Shown one piece after another: positions 31,069 through 43,167 of a DNA stretch of 64,000 bases. A program made the translations under genes and the position numbers. This DNA is from Blastomyces gilchristii SLH14081 (lineage: Eukaryota; Ascomycota; Eurotiomycetes; Onygenales; Ajellomycetaceae): assembly GCF_000003855.2 (NCBI RefSeq), contig NW_003101675.1, positions 1,800,379-1,864,378 on the forward strand, given 5' to 3'. The notes under the pieces are model-generated. The model did not search any database. It had not been told where the DNA came from and saw only the letters and a program-made list of their open reading frames with translations. Position 1 is the first letter of the stretch, and every line of letters begins with the position of its first letter.

Positions 31069-34000
31069 GAGTTAACAGATGTCTACCTGGGCTGACTCCC
31101 ACAAATGAAGAAATAACTTAAAAAAAAGAAAAAAAAATTGTTGAGTGGACACGTCTATTTTAAGAGCAATGTAATAAAACGCTCGTCCTCATTATACGGA
31201 GGATCCTCTCAAAAGTTTTTGATTAACGCTAAGAGGGAATGAGATTACTTTATGCTGGTAACAAAGTTACACCTTAATAAAATTCTTACTGCTAATCAAA
31301 AATTTGAGAGGATGCTCCGTATCGTTGAAGCGGTCAAGTTCCCCAAATTCAGTCACAACTGAAACCAGACATTCTAATAACAACCAACTGCGACTCATGA
31401 AAAAGTTTGCCTCTTACAAACTTCCAGCTCTCAGGGAGCCCTGGCCCTGCTCAAACCAAATTTAAGATTCAAAACAAGTATCTTAAGTGAGGAGGAGATG
31501 AGATATTTAGAGATCTGATAAAATACGCTGCAATGCCGCAACGTTACGTGGTGGCTAATCCAGAGGCAAAAATAGAGCGTGGTTTCTTGTTGCTAGCTTG
31601 TAAGCTAAACAGTTTGGATGGGAGCGAAAAATAACATCAGCTTGTTCTATTTATTCTTCTTTCACTTGTCATTAGCGGTGCACGCGTATCTCTACAAGAA
31701 CATACATTCTGATGCTGAGATTGCGCTTTCTAATTATAAACTACAACTTAATTTGTAAAAGTGAATCAGCGTTTATGTATCTTGCATCTCTGCTACTAAT
31801 TAATTTAGGTATGATCCATACTCCATACTTTCCGAACTTAGAAGTAAGAGTAAGTAAGTGGGAGACAAAAAAAGAAAGTCGAAAGATTCTCAACTCTTGG
31901 TTGCTACAAGGATTTCAGATTCGGATAGCAAGAAGGGAGACAGGGAAGAGCCGTTCTCCAGTGCTCCTGACTGTTTCTTGAGTAGGTGAAAGGGGAAGAA
32001 GGGCTTGCGGTTGATTTCCTTCCTGTCCCACCTAGATAGATGAATATTTACTGCAATTTGAAATTAGTGGACCGCATTTTATATTTCCCGTGTGATGCTC
32101 AAACCTAATTTCGTGAATTACTTGGGGAGACATGCTGCTTTTGCTGGACTGAGTGCTGGTCTGCTCACGGCGGAAAGATCTATATACATCTGAGTTTCAA
32201 TCTAATTTGCCCGTACCCGGCAATATAAACTGCGATATAGTTCTGCAAAATTCAGGAAGTTAGTTTACACACGGATTCTCCCGTAATTTCCCTGACCCTT
32301 AAAATCCAATTCAATAAGCCATGATGTCATGACGCTGTCACTGTTCAGCCTTTTGGAGAGTAGAGTGGATCCCGCGGCTCATGAGAGCGGTAATTGGGCT
32401 TACTGCGATTGGCATATGAAATTTAGCCGCTCGGTTAAATGATTAAGGTTCTATGGAACCTGCCAACTCAATTGGCATAAACATGGATCTATATAGATCT
32501 CAAATTAACCTTAAAACTTCGTCACCTGTATACTCTTTTAGGGAGTTTGTTTAACACCGTTGCACCGACTTTGCCAGCTCTCTTACATCATCCACTAAAC
32601 CAGCACATCGTGAAGATTTGGAGCAGAGCTTTAGAATCAAAGAACGCACGATACCACCGCTAAGAAATGTGCTTCTCAAAAGGAAAATCCATCCGAATAA
32701 TACCACCATATCTAATCCGGATGAAGATGTGAGAGACTTACAGCATCGAACGACGGGAGGACGAGTGAGGGCGAGGAGTCCTTATGCAGAGCCAGATTAT
32801 ATTAGTTCTCACGGCAAAGGAGAACAATTGACCGAGAAGAACGTAACTAAGGGGAGTGAGTTTGTTTAAATATCGCTCGTAGTTGAAAAACTAACAGTGT
32901 GCTAAAGATGTTAATGCCCTTTCCTGGATCCGTGCATATGTTACTCTCTTAAATTTTACTTCAGTGAGGATACGGTGAATTTGACAGGGAGTAAAGAGTG
33001 GAGGTGAGCTATAGTTAGAAATAAAGAGGAGGACAGGTGGTAGAATAAATGAATGAATAAATTATGAGGTTCATTGTCCTTGGGTTCTGATGGAAAGGGG
33101 TAAAGTAGCAGGTATCATAATAGGAAACTGCTCTCAAAGTATCTTGCCACCTGACCAAAGGGTTTTCGTGCTCGAAGCAGATGAGGATACATTCATGGTG
33201 TATAAAGGACGTGCTTATATTCTCACTTTTGAAGGAGCTTCTAGTAAGTTTGGGCAGTTACCAAAATGGTGCCGCACATCAAGCATTTGCTGCAAAAAGA
33301 GAAGAACAGAAGGAACTGTGGTCAACAGCAATATATCAACTGCTGTAGAGGTTCAAGAACACCCACGTTTAGCAACTGCGGTGGAAATTGGGCCTAGATG
33401 GCTGCCAAAGCCCCATGTGTAGAGCAGGAATGCTACAAAGCCCAAGATAGATGACATTGACCGTTAAGTGGCAAACCTACATATGTCAATGGTTCGTGAA
33501 CTTGTGAGTTGAAGTGGTTCAAGCACGCTTGAATGAAGACTCATGGACGCATACAAGGCAATTCTTTCAGAGCAGCAAGTATATTTTGAATGGCAATAAC
33601 TTCGAGTCAACTGTAGATTATCCTATAAAAATAGAATGTGAGAATTTGTGAAAAATTGCTATTCAAGGTTTTAGATATCTGCCTTGAACCACTTAAGAGA
33701 TACAGCACTTCGCTGTGTTGCTTTGTAAATAGTGTGCTTCATGGCCAATGATGTTGAAAAAGCGCCATCAGATTAAATATTAATTACACTTGGCTTATCA
33801 ACAGTGGATTCCCTGTGCAGTCAGACACAGTTTATATCTGAGTGGCGAATAAGGTTCTCATTGGTAGGAGTTCAATAATATCAGCGTAGCAAGGGATGAG
33901 TGCTGAGCAGGCTCTGATTTATGCTTCTGGGTGGTATTCTGAAACTGGCACGCAGCCCTCTTTGATATAACCCAAGGGAACGTCTGGTGGCAGAAAGGAC

Positions 34001-35553
34001 CACGGTTATACTGTTAAGGACACGTTGGTTTTGGCCATTGGCATACCTTCGGACGATTGGCAATGATATGGCTATGATGTGAGAGTTCATTCGAAGGCAT
34101 TCGCAGAGGGAGGGGTATTGCGAAACAGAGCCAATCATAAGGTGCGAGAGGGAGAGAGGGGTGGGATGATGACGAGCTCGAAGCGGGACGGTTGTTTAAT
34201 TCAAGTGCGTTCAACAGTAACTCTGAGATAACGTACTTCTAAATTTTTATGTAGTAGTTATTCATGCATTGTCCATCTATATCAGGGCGTGCGAGCAAGC
34301 AAGTCCTATATGTTTCCATTGCTCGTAACAAAATATATGTGCCGCATTCCCGTCGGCGCCGAAGAAGAGTATGTGCGATGAGCGTAAGTTCAAGAACTGA
34401 GATGTATGTACTTTGTTCAAGGAGGTTAGTTGTGTTGGAAACTGTGCAGCATGGCGTAAGTGGTGGGTGTTGACAACTGGCTGGCAAATCAGGCGAGTTA
34501 CACTCGTACGAACCCCTCCAATTGTGCGAAAGTCATGGCGTATCAAATGTCAATCAGACCAGGACAACCCACAAGCAACTCGTCGGCTTTCTCCGTCACA
34601 AGCTTAGCTTTTTCTCCTTTTCCTTTTTTACGAAGGGGAAGAAAATATTTTCAGGAATAGGTATCGGTCAACAACAGAAGCGAAGGTTCAGTAAATGAAA
34701 GTGTGGAGGGATGAGTAGGCAAGAAAAAGCCACTGTTTCCAAAACCGCTGGCGGTTTCACTAGCATCTCAGTGGCTGGGGCGAAGGAGGACGATGTAGAC
34801 TAGGCCGGGGGAGATCGACAGATAAAGAAATCCTCGCCTCTTGGGTTCGTCAAGTTTTCTCCCTCCCCGTGGTACAAAAATGTTCCTCAGCCTGGAGGGC
34901 TGGAACGACTGCTGTAACTACGGATTAGAAGCCGGCAGCGAACAAACCACAAGTGAAATTAATTAATTCAAGCCTAATCCGTAAAGAGAGAGTTTAGTGG
35001 GCATCTTGTTTAGGCGAGTAAGGTTGGCGCCTTTTTTTTTGTATGAAATTGGTGCGCTCTATGCGAGGAAGCGAAAGAGGGGGTTTGAACAACTACCTAG
35101 GGCTTCATGCTGATGCCCGCAGTGTCCTACGACCAATTGGTATTTCAAAATTGGCGAATCCCATCATGGTTGACGTTTGAACATGTGGGACTGGCCCCGA
35201 GATGGGGCTAGCAAACGGCGGTCCTCCGAATCTAGGTCTATAACTAGAATATCTTGCAATTTCTGGTGAGCAATATTCGAGCCTAGAGACGAGGATAGTA
35301 ACTATAGGAAGATTGAGATTTGTACTCTTTGGAAGACATGCTTTTATGTTTTTATTCTGTTGAAACTCGAAGTCTTTGCTAAATTAACTTAGCGCTTAGG
35401 CCGAGCAGATTAATTAACTATGCTTTAGCCTGAAAGAGAGGAAAGGGAAAGGGGGGCCATTTTCTTTCTGTCAGGGGCTATATTTCGGGGATGAGACGAG
35501 AGGATGTAGTGGTTTAACCATCTAGAGGAGATTCTATCAGGACTGTACTCTGT
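28351..35553. other. gene-poor region
   Basis: About 7 kb with no frame showing a family motif. Frames at 28374-28877, 28966-29304, 32618-32869 and 33090-33422 were read and not recognised; the last two sit close together and could be fragments of one decayed gene. Homopolymers: T-rich run at about 31030-31068. The MITE-like element at 31195-31321 lies here. CpG is present throughout, unlike the two CpG-free blocks. Confidence 0.5.
31195..31321. mobile_element. MITE-like element with about 40-bp terminal inverted repeats
   Basis: Left end 31195: TACGGAGGATCCTCTCAAAA, continuing through TTTTTGATTA to about 31234. The right end, read on the minus strand from 31321, is TACGGAGCATCCTCTCAAA, then TTTTTGATTA and a similar continuation. 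About 33 of 40 positions agree, allowing a 2-nt indel. Between them is a spacer of about 45 bp without coding capacity. If the element proper is CGGAG...CTCCG, it is flanked by TA on both sides, the target duplication of Tc1/mariner elements. No transposase is nearby. Confidence 0.75.
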
Positions 35554-35856
35554 ATGGGGAATAGAGATGTAGATGTAAAACTGCCAACACTCCCCAGGCG
35601 CATTTCAGAATCGAGTCTGCTTGAAACTGTTCCCGCCATCAGCGTAACCAGCGTCGTCGTCGTTGAGAATGAGACCGACACACAGACAAGGCGATTGTCA
35701 GACCACGGGGCGCCACGCTATGAAATTGGTCATGGAGTTGATGAAATAATACCTCCAGGTTACAAAGTGCCCCATACCTCCAGCAGGACTAGAGGAAGTC
35801 CCCCTGGGTATCCATATCCATTGTCCGTGCCAGATGCCATCCATCCAATCCAATAA
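35554..35856 (+). CDS. possible small protein of 100 residues, unrecognised
   Basis: A genuine ATG opens MGNRDVDVKLPTLPRRISES and runs to a stop at 35854. It has balanced amino-acid composition and no repeats, and is Pro/Gly-rich in its second half (EIIPPGYKVPH). It lies 290 bp upstream of the next coding start, so it could be an independent small gene, an upstream ORF, or chance. No family recognised. Confidence 0.25.
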   Translation: MGNRDVDVKLPTLPRRISESSLLETVPAISVTSVVVVENETDTQTRRLSDHGAPRYEIGHGVDEIIPPGYKVPHTSSRTRGSPPGYPYPLSVPDAIHPIQ

Positions 35857-36146
35857 TCCCCTTGTTGTGCCCAAATGCCCCGACTAAACAACAGCTCATC
35901 CGCTGCATTTTCAGTCATTTTTCGACTTCCCGCCCAGATCCAGGCGTGCGGAGTATTTCTGGCATTTTCATTTATAGTTCTGACCTACAGCGTAGTGATT
36001 TACTGTGTACTGTTCCTTGGAATACTCCTTGCTCTCCTGAATGTTCTCCCTCCAGCATCCCCATCCCCATCCCCATCCCCAACCCCAACCCCCATCCCCA
36101 GCCGTGTGTCGTAGTCCGCTCCCGCCAGGCCAGGCCCACCCACGCA

Positions 36147-39100
36147 ATGCGCCTGGAAGCTGTTTCTTCCAACTCCAACTCCACCTCGACAATTACTGTG
36201 ACCGAGTCTGCTAACAGCAAACATGACAAAGAATGGATGCGCTCTCGCAGACTGACTGATCCTTTGACCAGCCAGCCTGTAGAGGCACCGCATGTAGACC
36301 GTCGTTCGTCGGATTCTACCACTCGCCTCTTGCAGACTCCGAAATCAACCGCCAACTTGGCTGTGTATACCGGCAGCAGTAGCAATTCCTGTCCCATCAG
36401 CTCTGCCAGTCTATCTGATCCTACGCTCGCCTGTTTTTCTCCGCGCAAAATAAATGCCCTGAAGCCTCCTCCTACACGGACCACGCCAACCAGCATCCCT
36501 ACCCTACTGTTGCAGACACCCCGGACCCAGACAACTCGTGACTTGGATAAATTATCCCCATCATCTGCCAACAACATTTCCGCAATATCCTCCAGCACCC
36601 CTACAACCGCCTCTTCTTCTACAACATCACACTCGCTAAAACCTCAACCCAACGTCGAGCCAAAATCCCCCCATCAGAAAAGGTCTCCCGCGTCTCGCAG
36701 TTCGTGCGGAATCGAAACGTCAACCGGCCCGCCGCCTGCGCTTTCCACACAACGCTCGTTGTCCTACGATAAATCCCGCCACAATACAAAATCAAAAACA
36801 ACATCGACGTCAGCAACACCTTCTTCTTTCCACAGACCAAGATCTTTTGGGGGTACTGCAAGATCAAAAACCAAACTTCAACCTCCTCGTCCGGCATCTA
36901 GCATTGATGCAGTCTTGAAACCAGACACGTCCCCTGCGACAGCCGGTGAATTGCGACAGCGCGCGACTCTACCAATTGGATCAAGCACAACTACGAAGCG
37001 GGAAAAAGCCAATATGACTCTCTCAGCCACGCGCCTGGGTGGAAGTTTTTTGGGTGGCAGCAGTCGTGAACGGGGCCATCAGAGCACAAGCAATGGGAAT
37101 ACGGACACAAGCAGCAAGGAGTCTCTTGCCGAGGATGGCAAGTCCAAAAATGAAGACATTTTCTTGAATATTGCGAAAGCAAATTCCATCCGCCGCAGTT
37201 CAACAACGAAGACTGAAAGGAAAAGGGTAAGCTCTGTGTTGCATTCACCAGAATTGTTTGTTATTGTGTTTCTCATTTCTCTAGACTTTATTTGCGCATT
37301 CTTGTCTGCTTTACCTCTCGTTTTTCTCTACATTTCTCTATACTTCCTCTACTCCTTTTGATATCGCCTATCTAGCTAACTGTCACAATTCCACAAGTCT
37401 AAATTTGGTCTCTCCGGCCTGTCTTCACGTACGAGTCAAGCCAATGAGGAGGTTCCTTCTCCCCAGACTCCCCGGTTCGACTCTGATCAGGTTACACCGT
37501 CACGCTCTCAGGACGACTCCCCTTCACTGGGACTTGGCTCTTCCTCACTTCGATCCCCTATCGCGTCTCAACATCCAGTGGATGAGAAAAGTCGACTTCG
37601 ATACTTTGGTGTTAGCGCAAGATCATCTATTGGTCTTCCTCGGAGCAGACTCACTCGTACAAGCCAGGAACCGTCCCCCGAATCTTCTACGAATTACACT
37701 ATTGAAAGACGGGGTTCCAATGCCCAGGAACAAGTGCAAGGCCAGTCGCGCACATACAGACAATCTAATCTATCTACTATGCGAACCACCCAAAATTCCT
37801 CTACCGCGGACACAGTAGCCGAACGATCTAGGTTAGAAGCAGAAAGATCGAGGCTGGATGGCACAGAATCAACCCTATCTACAACTGCCCCGTCTACCGT
37901 CTGGGATGAGTTAGATGACTTGAAGTCTAGAATTCGTAAATTGGAGCTGACGGGGAAATTACCACCGTCATCTGCCGCTGCAATGTCTAGTGTTTCTGGT
38001 GAAAGGCCCCGCACTGCAACGACGACAGTGACCACACTCTCTTCTTCCCCAAAACATGGTCGAAAAACGACGTCTCCACCACCAGAACCGGAATCAGGCG
38101 CTGCAGCAGATCAAGTACACCCTTTACTTAACACAGCTTTAGCGAAAGCCAAACCCATACTGAATGCCGATGTGTATCGCGCGCTTGAAGCAACAGCAAC
38201 AGACGCCTTAACATTGGCTACTATTCTCAGCTCCAACGCGCCACAGCACGGAAGTGGTATGTCCGTTGTTAATGGAGCGAGTGTTTCAGAGCGGCAGGTG
38301 CGACGAAAGGCGGACAGCTTGTGCCGGGGTTTAACAGAGTTGTGTTTGGTATTGTCAGATCAGCAGTGGGAATCTATGCTGAAAACAAGACCGGGTAGTC
38401 CAGAGGTGACATCTAGCCAGTACCGAAGGGATGGAATTGTAGATAGGGAGTCGATAACGCCGACTATCGCATATCGTCGAAGCGCCAGCCATGAGCCAGA
38501 GGACATTCACCGTGGTAATACTCCCACAATGCGACTGGCAGCGGGCAGTCGTTTGGAGACGCGGCGAGCAAGCATCCTTAGTCTGAGTACAGGACCTACA
38601 CCCAGCCGAAACAACCAGGAACAAACAAACCAGCTTCCTCCATCCAGCCTTTCAACTCCTCCAAGCCGTCTCAATCGTTCTTCTATGACACTTCGTAACC
38701 GAAGATTGCAAGGTGAAGAAGAACCTGACGACAAAGCGTCTGTTGTCTCCCGTCCTATTTCCCGAGCAATGACTGAGATCAACGCCGGGACAACTCGTTA
38801 TTCACCTAGAGAACGACGCCATTCGCGCGAGTATACTTCCAATCATCCGCTCCCGGATCAACAGCACGTGTTACAGCAGCTATCCCCCCCACAACAGCAT
38901 ACCGATCAATCCCACTCAACCCCTCAAGCCCAGTCAAATATCCCAATGCGCAGGAATTATGGTACCCCAGGTACGAGCCTTCCAACAACCACGCACACGA
39001 ATATCCAGCCTGGATTCCGAAGATACGGCGCAGCCTCTTTAAATACGGGTACCAAATCTGCGGAAGGCTCACCGAAAGACCCTAATTCCGCAGGGACCGG

Positions 39101-39224
39101 CTTGGGCTCTAAATATACCGGTTTACTCCAGTTACGGCCTAGAACAAATAGTACAGGAATGCGGAGAATAAGCATTAGACACCGTCCGTTCGCCTCGACT
39201 GATGGTGATAATGAACTTGATTGA
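36147..39224 (+). CDS. large Ser/Thr-rich, mostly disordered protein conserved in filamentous fungi
   Basis: Exon 1 36147-37226, intron 37227-37397 (GTAAGC...CACAAG, 171 nt), exon 2 37398-39224; 967 residues. ATG 36147 (MRLEAVSSNSN) is chosen because the upstream open frame (to 35862) is proline-repeat leader. Most of the protein is Ser/Thr/Pro-rich and basic. A more ordered core is in the middle: TVWDELDDLKSRIRKLELTG (probably a short coiled coil, about residues 525-545), then HPLLNTALAKAKPILNADVY and RQVRRKADSLCRGLTELCLV (a helical region, about 610-700). I recall such cores in proteins auto-annotated as LPXTG-motif proteins or NIMA-interactive protein, but see no LPXTG and would not transfer either name. 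The coiled coil suggests a scaffold or cytoskeleton-linked role (inference). Confidence 0.7.
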
Positions 39225-40123
39225 TAAGACCACCTGATTATTGAATTTTGCGTGTTAACTGGCGTTTGACATTTCATCCTTTTGATTTTAATTCTCCGCA
39301 TCGTTTATCGGAGTACATGGAACATTTTGCTACACGCGTGCATCCCTCTCTGACTTGCTCAGAAGTCAGTTTTGCTTGTTTTCTAACCCCTCTTTTTTTT
39401 TCTCATCCATGCATACTATTAAACGATCATGATTTTTGCCTGTCTGAATTCTATTTCAATCCTTTCTTTCGTCTCATCGCTTGTTCCTGTTGATGGGTCA
39501 TCGCTGGAACGAAGAACCTTTTTCAGGCTTGGTAATGACGCAATTAAATGAAGCCTTAGGCCCCAGCTCCCTCATCCATTTCCCTTTTTCTTGTGATGGT
39601 ATCCTGAACGAGGGATGCCAAACAACCGAACATGCGCTCATATTCAAGATACATTGCTTCCCGTCTCATAGAGATCTATAGAGATTGTACTGTTTGTCCC
39701 TTTTATTCCACCAACGACACACCCTTGAGATATTCATTTTGTCCGTTTCTCAGGTGATTTTGGTTTCTTCCTTTTCAAATTTTAGTTACCTATTTCAGAT
39801 CTACCCCTGTTTCTCACTTGTATTTTTTGCTTACACACATACCTCTACATTTTTTATGACTTCTTGTATTTAGTCATTTTTCTTGTATTGACACTGGATT
39901 TCCTTTCTCCCTGTAGGACAGACCACCCTGGCTCAAAGCCAGTTGCGGCGGGGAATTTCGTCCAATGTATGTACAGGTTCTTTTTGAAGAGATACAGCCT
40001 GCTGTTGAGTCTTACTGTTTACAATGATATTCCATTTGGCGCTGTTTACTATCAACCGACTTAGCCTGAGCCTGGCTTTAATCGTTGCTTCAAACCAGAT
40101 CACACTGTCCGATCTTTCCTCGT
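39225..40123. other. intergenic region between convergent genes
   Basis: T/C-rich 3' flanks of the Ser/Thr-rich protein gene (plus) and the aminotransferase gene (minus). No frame with a recognisable motif. Confidence 0.55.
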
Positions 40124-41641
40124 CTAAGCAACCAGCAGCTCCTCTCCATACTGGTCTAGAAAGGCCCCCACGCATTTGATAAACCTGTCAACATCACCCT
40201 CTGTCGTCTCTAACGTCAAAGCCATGTAGCCCCTCATAGCAAGATAAACATTCTGGTCCAGCATATGGTGATAAAACAGCGCCTGCCACGCTTCTGCAGC
40301 ATCTCCAGTAAACCGCACGGTTATCAGGCTCCCATACCCACTTATAAACATTCGTGGAAGGGTCTTGGTCTCCCCCTCCCGCTTCTCTCGATGAAACGTA
40401 TCGACCTCCACAAACCCAAACCCTCCACTTAACTCACCACCCGTCCTTACATGTTCACCGATAATTCCCCGATCAGCAAGCATACTCCAAACTCCGCCTC
40501 TCAATCTATCCCCCAAAGCATTAAGCGCCTCAACTCTTTCCCTCGTATATATGCCCAGGCCTTCGAATCCGGCCACCATCGTCAATATGTTATTATTAAA
40601 AGTCCCGGCATGGCTCAATCTCCCTTTCCCTCTCCCCTTCCCCTCCCCCGGACCTGCAGGTAAATACAACTCCATAATCTCCCTCCTGGCCCCGAATGCC
40701 CCGAAACTCATCCCACCACCAACCCATTTCCCCAACGTCATAATATCAGGGTTGATACCCAAATACCTCACACATAATCCCGCAGGTCCCAGTCGGGACG
40801 TCATCACTTCATCAGCGATGAGGAGCGCGCAATGCTCGTCCGCAACCTGCCGTAGGAAGCTAGCGAATTCCTTCGTGGCGGTCCGACAGCCGCCGGCGCC
40901 TTGCATGGGTTCGAAGAGGATTGCAGCAAGGCTATTGCTTGGATCGAGGGAATCGATAATTGCCCTCGTCTCCGCGATGTTATTGTATGGCGCCATGACG
41001 AAGTCGTGTGGGAGATTCGTGGCTGCGGGGCCTGCGGTGCCGCCGCTGCTCATCACTCCGCTGCCTTGATCGCCATTTCCGCCGACAAGGCTCATCGGAA
41101 ACGTAAGTGTTGCGCCATGGTATGCGTTGCTGAAGACGAGGATTTTATTCTTCGTGCTACTCGTCCTCGTGCCATCGTTCCCGTTGTCACTACTATTAAC
41201 AAACGCCAAAGCCGTCGCAATCGCCATTGTATTCGCCTCCGTCCCCGAATTCGTAAATCGCACCATCTCCACCCCAGCCTCCTTGAAGCGGTCACACACA
41301 CGCGCCGCAAAAGCACACTCATGCACGCTGATGCCGCCGAAATTCCATCCACCTGTCATGGCGGTTGATATAGCATTGGCTATACGCGCGTTGGAGTGGC
41401 CGAATAGGCCAGCGCTATATTCTCCGAGTAAATCAGTATATGTGTGTCCGTCTAGGGAGGTGAGGGTGCCAGTTTTGCCAGAGGCGATGGTGAGGGGGAA
41501 TGGGGTAGAGAAAATTGAGGAGCGGGTGTTTCCGCCAGGCAGGTGTTTGAGGGCTTCCTGGTGGGCGGCGTAGGATCTGGGGTTGCGGGTTTTGTAGCGG
41601 CTATGGGAGGCGTGGAGGCGGGTGGTTAGTGGGGATATCAT
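40124..41641 (-). CDS. class III PLP-dependent aminotransferase, glutamate-1-semialdehyde aminomutase-like
   Basis: Fold-type I PLP enzyme of the class III aminotransferase family, closest in motif to glutamate-1-semialdehyde 2,1-aminomutase. Since fungi make 5-aminolevulinate by the glycine route, the substrate is probably another amino acid or amine (inference). Single exon, 505 residues from ATG 41641. Visible: KHLPGGNTRSS (31-41), DGHTYTDLLGEYSAGLFGHS (64-83), the phosphate-binding NSGTEANTMA (131-140), AYHGATL (173-179), ILFEPMQGAGG (241-251), LLIADEVMTSRLGPAG (273-288) with the pyridine-N Asp 277, and the Schiff-base Lys 305 in MTLGKWVGGGMSFGAFG. The C-terminal small domain is complete. 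A Gly/Ser/Asn insert (150-165) and a Gly/Lys insert (330-340) are lineage-specific. No neighbouring gene points to a pathway. Confidence 0.9.
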   Translation of the reverse strand: MISPLTTRLHASHSRYKTRNPRSYAAHQEALKHLPGGNTRSSIFSTPFPLTIASGKTGTLTSLDGHTYTDLLGEYSAGLFGHSNARIANAISTAMTGGWNFGGISVHECAFAARVCDRFKEAGVEMVRFTNSGTEANTMAIATALAFVNSSDNGNDGTRTSSTKNKILVFSNAYHGATLTFPMSLVGGNGDQGSGVMSSGGTAGPAATNLPHDFVMAPYNNIAETRAIIDSLDPSNSLAAILFEPMQGAGGCRTATKEFASFLRQVADEHCALLIADEVMTSRLGPAGLCVRYLGINPDIMTLGKWVGGGMSFGAFGARREIMELYLPAGPGEGKGRGKGRLSHAGTFNNNILTMVAGFEGLGIYTRERVEALNALGDRLRGGVWSMLADRGIIGEHVRTGGELSGGFGFVEVDTFHREKREGETKTLPRMFISGYGSLITVRFTGDAAEAWQALFYHHMLDQNVYLAMRGYMALTLETTEGDVDRFIKCVGAFLDQYGEELLVA

Positions 41642-42524
41642 TGTTGTTTTAGGATTTTCTTTCTCTTTTCTGCTGTGTGATATTTTGCCCGGGCGCCCCC
41701 GGGGGGGGGGGGGGTTATTTATTTTATTCCTGGTGCCTATACCCGTTCCGTATTTGAAGTATGTAAGTTTCCTGTAGTAGTGGTGGGGTGAAGATTAGAA
41801 GATTATCTATATAGATGTGTATTCCATGTTGTTCCAGTAAAATGATAGTTCTAAAGGCATGGAAAAGCGACGGGAGAAGATCCAACGGGCGGGGAAGCTC
41901 CAGTCGTGCCGATCTTGGGCGCCAAGTCGAACAAGTGACAAAATATAACAGGCCATAAATTTATATATTTGTATAATGGAGAATAATTCCATTGCGGAAC
42001 TCTCGGCCAAGATGAGAAAAGTGGAGGCAATCACTATGACCTCGGGTACTTGCCGTGAAGCGCTGTTCTGCGTTGGACATTTAGCGATCGTCCTGCCGCC
42101 AGTAGATATTACGACATTTTACGGCCGTTTTCCCACCCGCCTAAACAGAGCGCAGACTTCCACGGGATAACTTACGCTCTATAGCTCTGTTGGGAACACA
42201 AAGAGAAGAGAGCTTTTCCTGCCGCATTTCTCATGATATCAAATTCTGAGTAAACAGTCACCCATAGCAGCCGGTTTGATATGTTGTTTGATATCTGAAA
42301 CAACTTGCTCCTTTCCTAACTTATATTTTCCATTAGAATCGGTTCATAGTTTGTTCCCGTTCTCTGGGGGGTGTGCAGCACCAAGCCAAGTTTTGCCAAT
42401 AACCTGCTCGCTCATCTAGCCGCCTTTTAACATCCCATCGTCCATTGCGAGTAGATGAAAATTCAAAATACGAAATGCCACCTCATTTCGCCCAATGTAT
42501 TCCCCAGGACTCTGGAATAGGCGT
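41642..42524. other. intergenic region
   Basis: Promoter side of the aminotransferase gene, with a C5-G14 tract at 41696-41714 about 60 bp upstream of its ATG. The rest, up to the dehydratase stop, has no recognised gene. Confidence 0.55.
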
Positions 42525-43167
42525 TCAAGCGCACGTCTGAACTTCACTTTGATCCACGGCGCCTAGCATCTTAGCTTGCTCGTCGCAGTACTGTGCCATC
42601 AAGGTGTCCTTTGCGGAGAGGCCAGGTGGACTGTGAGTTGTCCAATGTATATGAACAGAACGGAATTTCTAGAATATTAGAAAAGGATAGGAGGAGTCAG
42701 TAAGGTTTCTGATAGGATGGGTATTGGCTGATTGGGATAGGGAAGGTAAGGAAGAGGCGGCAACGGAGGTAGCAATTTCTCACAACTGTCATTGTCGAAT
42801 GGTGGTTTGCCGATTTACTCCTAATCGCGACCATGTTGAAAAAGTCCTATAAAACAATTGTTAGCAAAATAAGGAAATAATAATTATAATTATAAAATTC
42901 TTGAGAGGGAAAATGGAGCATTAAAGGGACAACGCAGAAATATGCCGAGAGCTCCTGATGCCCGGCGCGGCTGCATGTATCACTGACCTGGCATTTTGTG
43001 TATGTTTTAAAATAGAACGTCTTTTTTAAGCCCATCTGCTCTTCATCGAGAGACCAGTTACTGTTAAGTAGCGAGTTCGTCTCGGTTGCTAATTGCTTCG
43101 TTTCATCAGGCAGGGTAGATGCGTATTTCGGCTGTATGGGTAGGTTGTCTAGGTTGGGGCTTGCCAT
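42525..43167 (-). CDS. pterin-4a-carbinolamine dehydratase family protein
   Basis: Small dehydratase family that recycles the pterin cofactor of aromatic amino-acid hydroxylases (DCoH/PhhB). Exons 43167-42988, 42846-42784 and 42668-42525, with introns of 141 and 115 nt (GTCAGT...TATAG and GTGAGA...TCTAG); 128 residues. Visible: LLNSNWSLDEEQMGLKKTFYF (family N-terminal block), the catalytic region SANHHSTMT (about 73-81), and VHIHWTTHSPPGLSAKDTLMA with the third His. The usual HHP of the active site is HHS here; the three histidines remain. The splice joins are supported by alignment length: HH to the TH motif is 19 residues, as in other family members. Many fungal copies occur without an obvious phenylalanine hydroxylase, so the in vivo substrate is open. 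Confidence 0.85.

Noticed and set aside
33760..33860. Possible copia-type protease fragment (TWLINSG)
   Set aside because: Only a few residues resemble the motif, in a frame full of stops, without integrase or reverse-transcriptase motifs nearby.
36147..39224. LPXTG cell-wall anchor protein as a name for the Ser/Thr-rich gene
   Set aside because: No LPXTG pentapeptide, signal peptide or terminal hydrophobic anchor is present; sortase anchoring does not exist in fungi.
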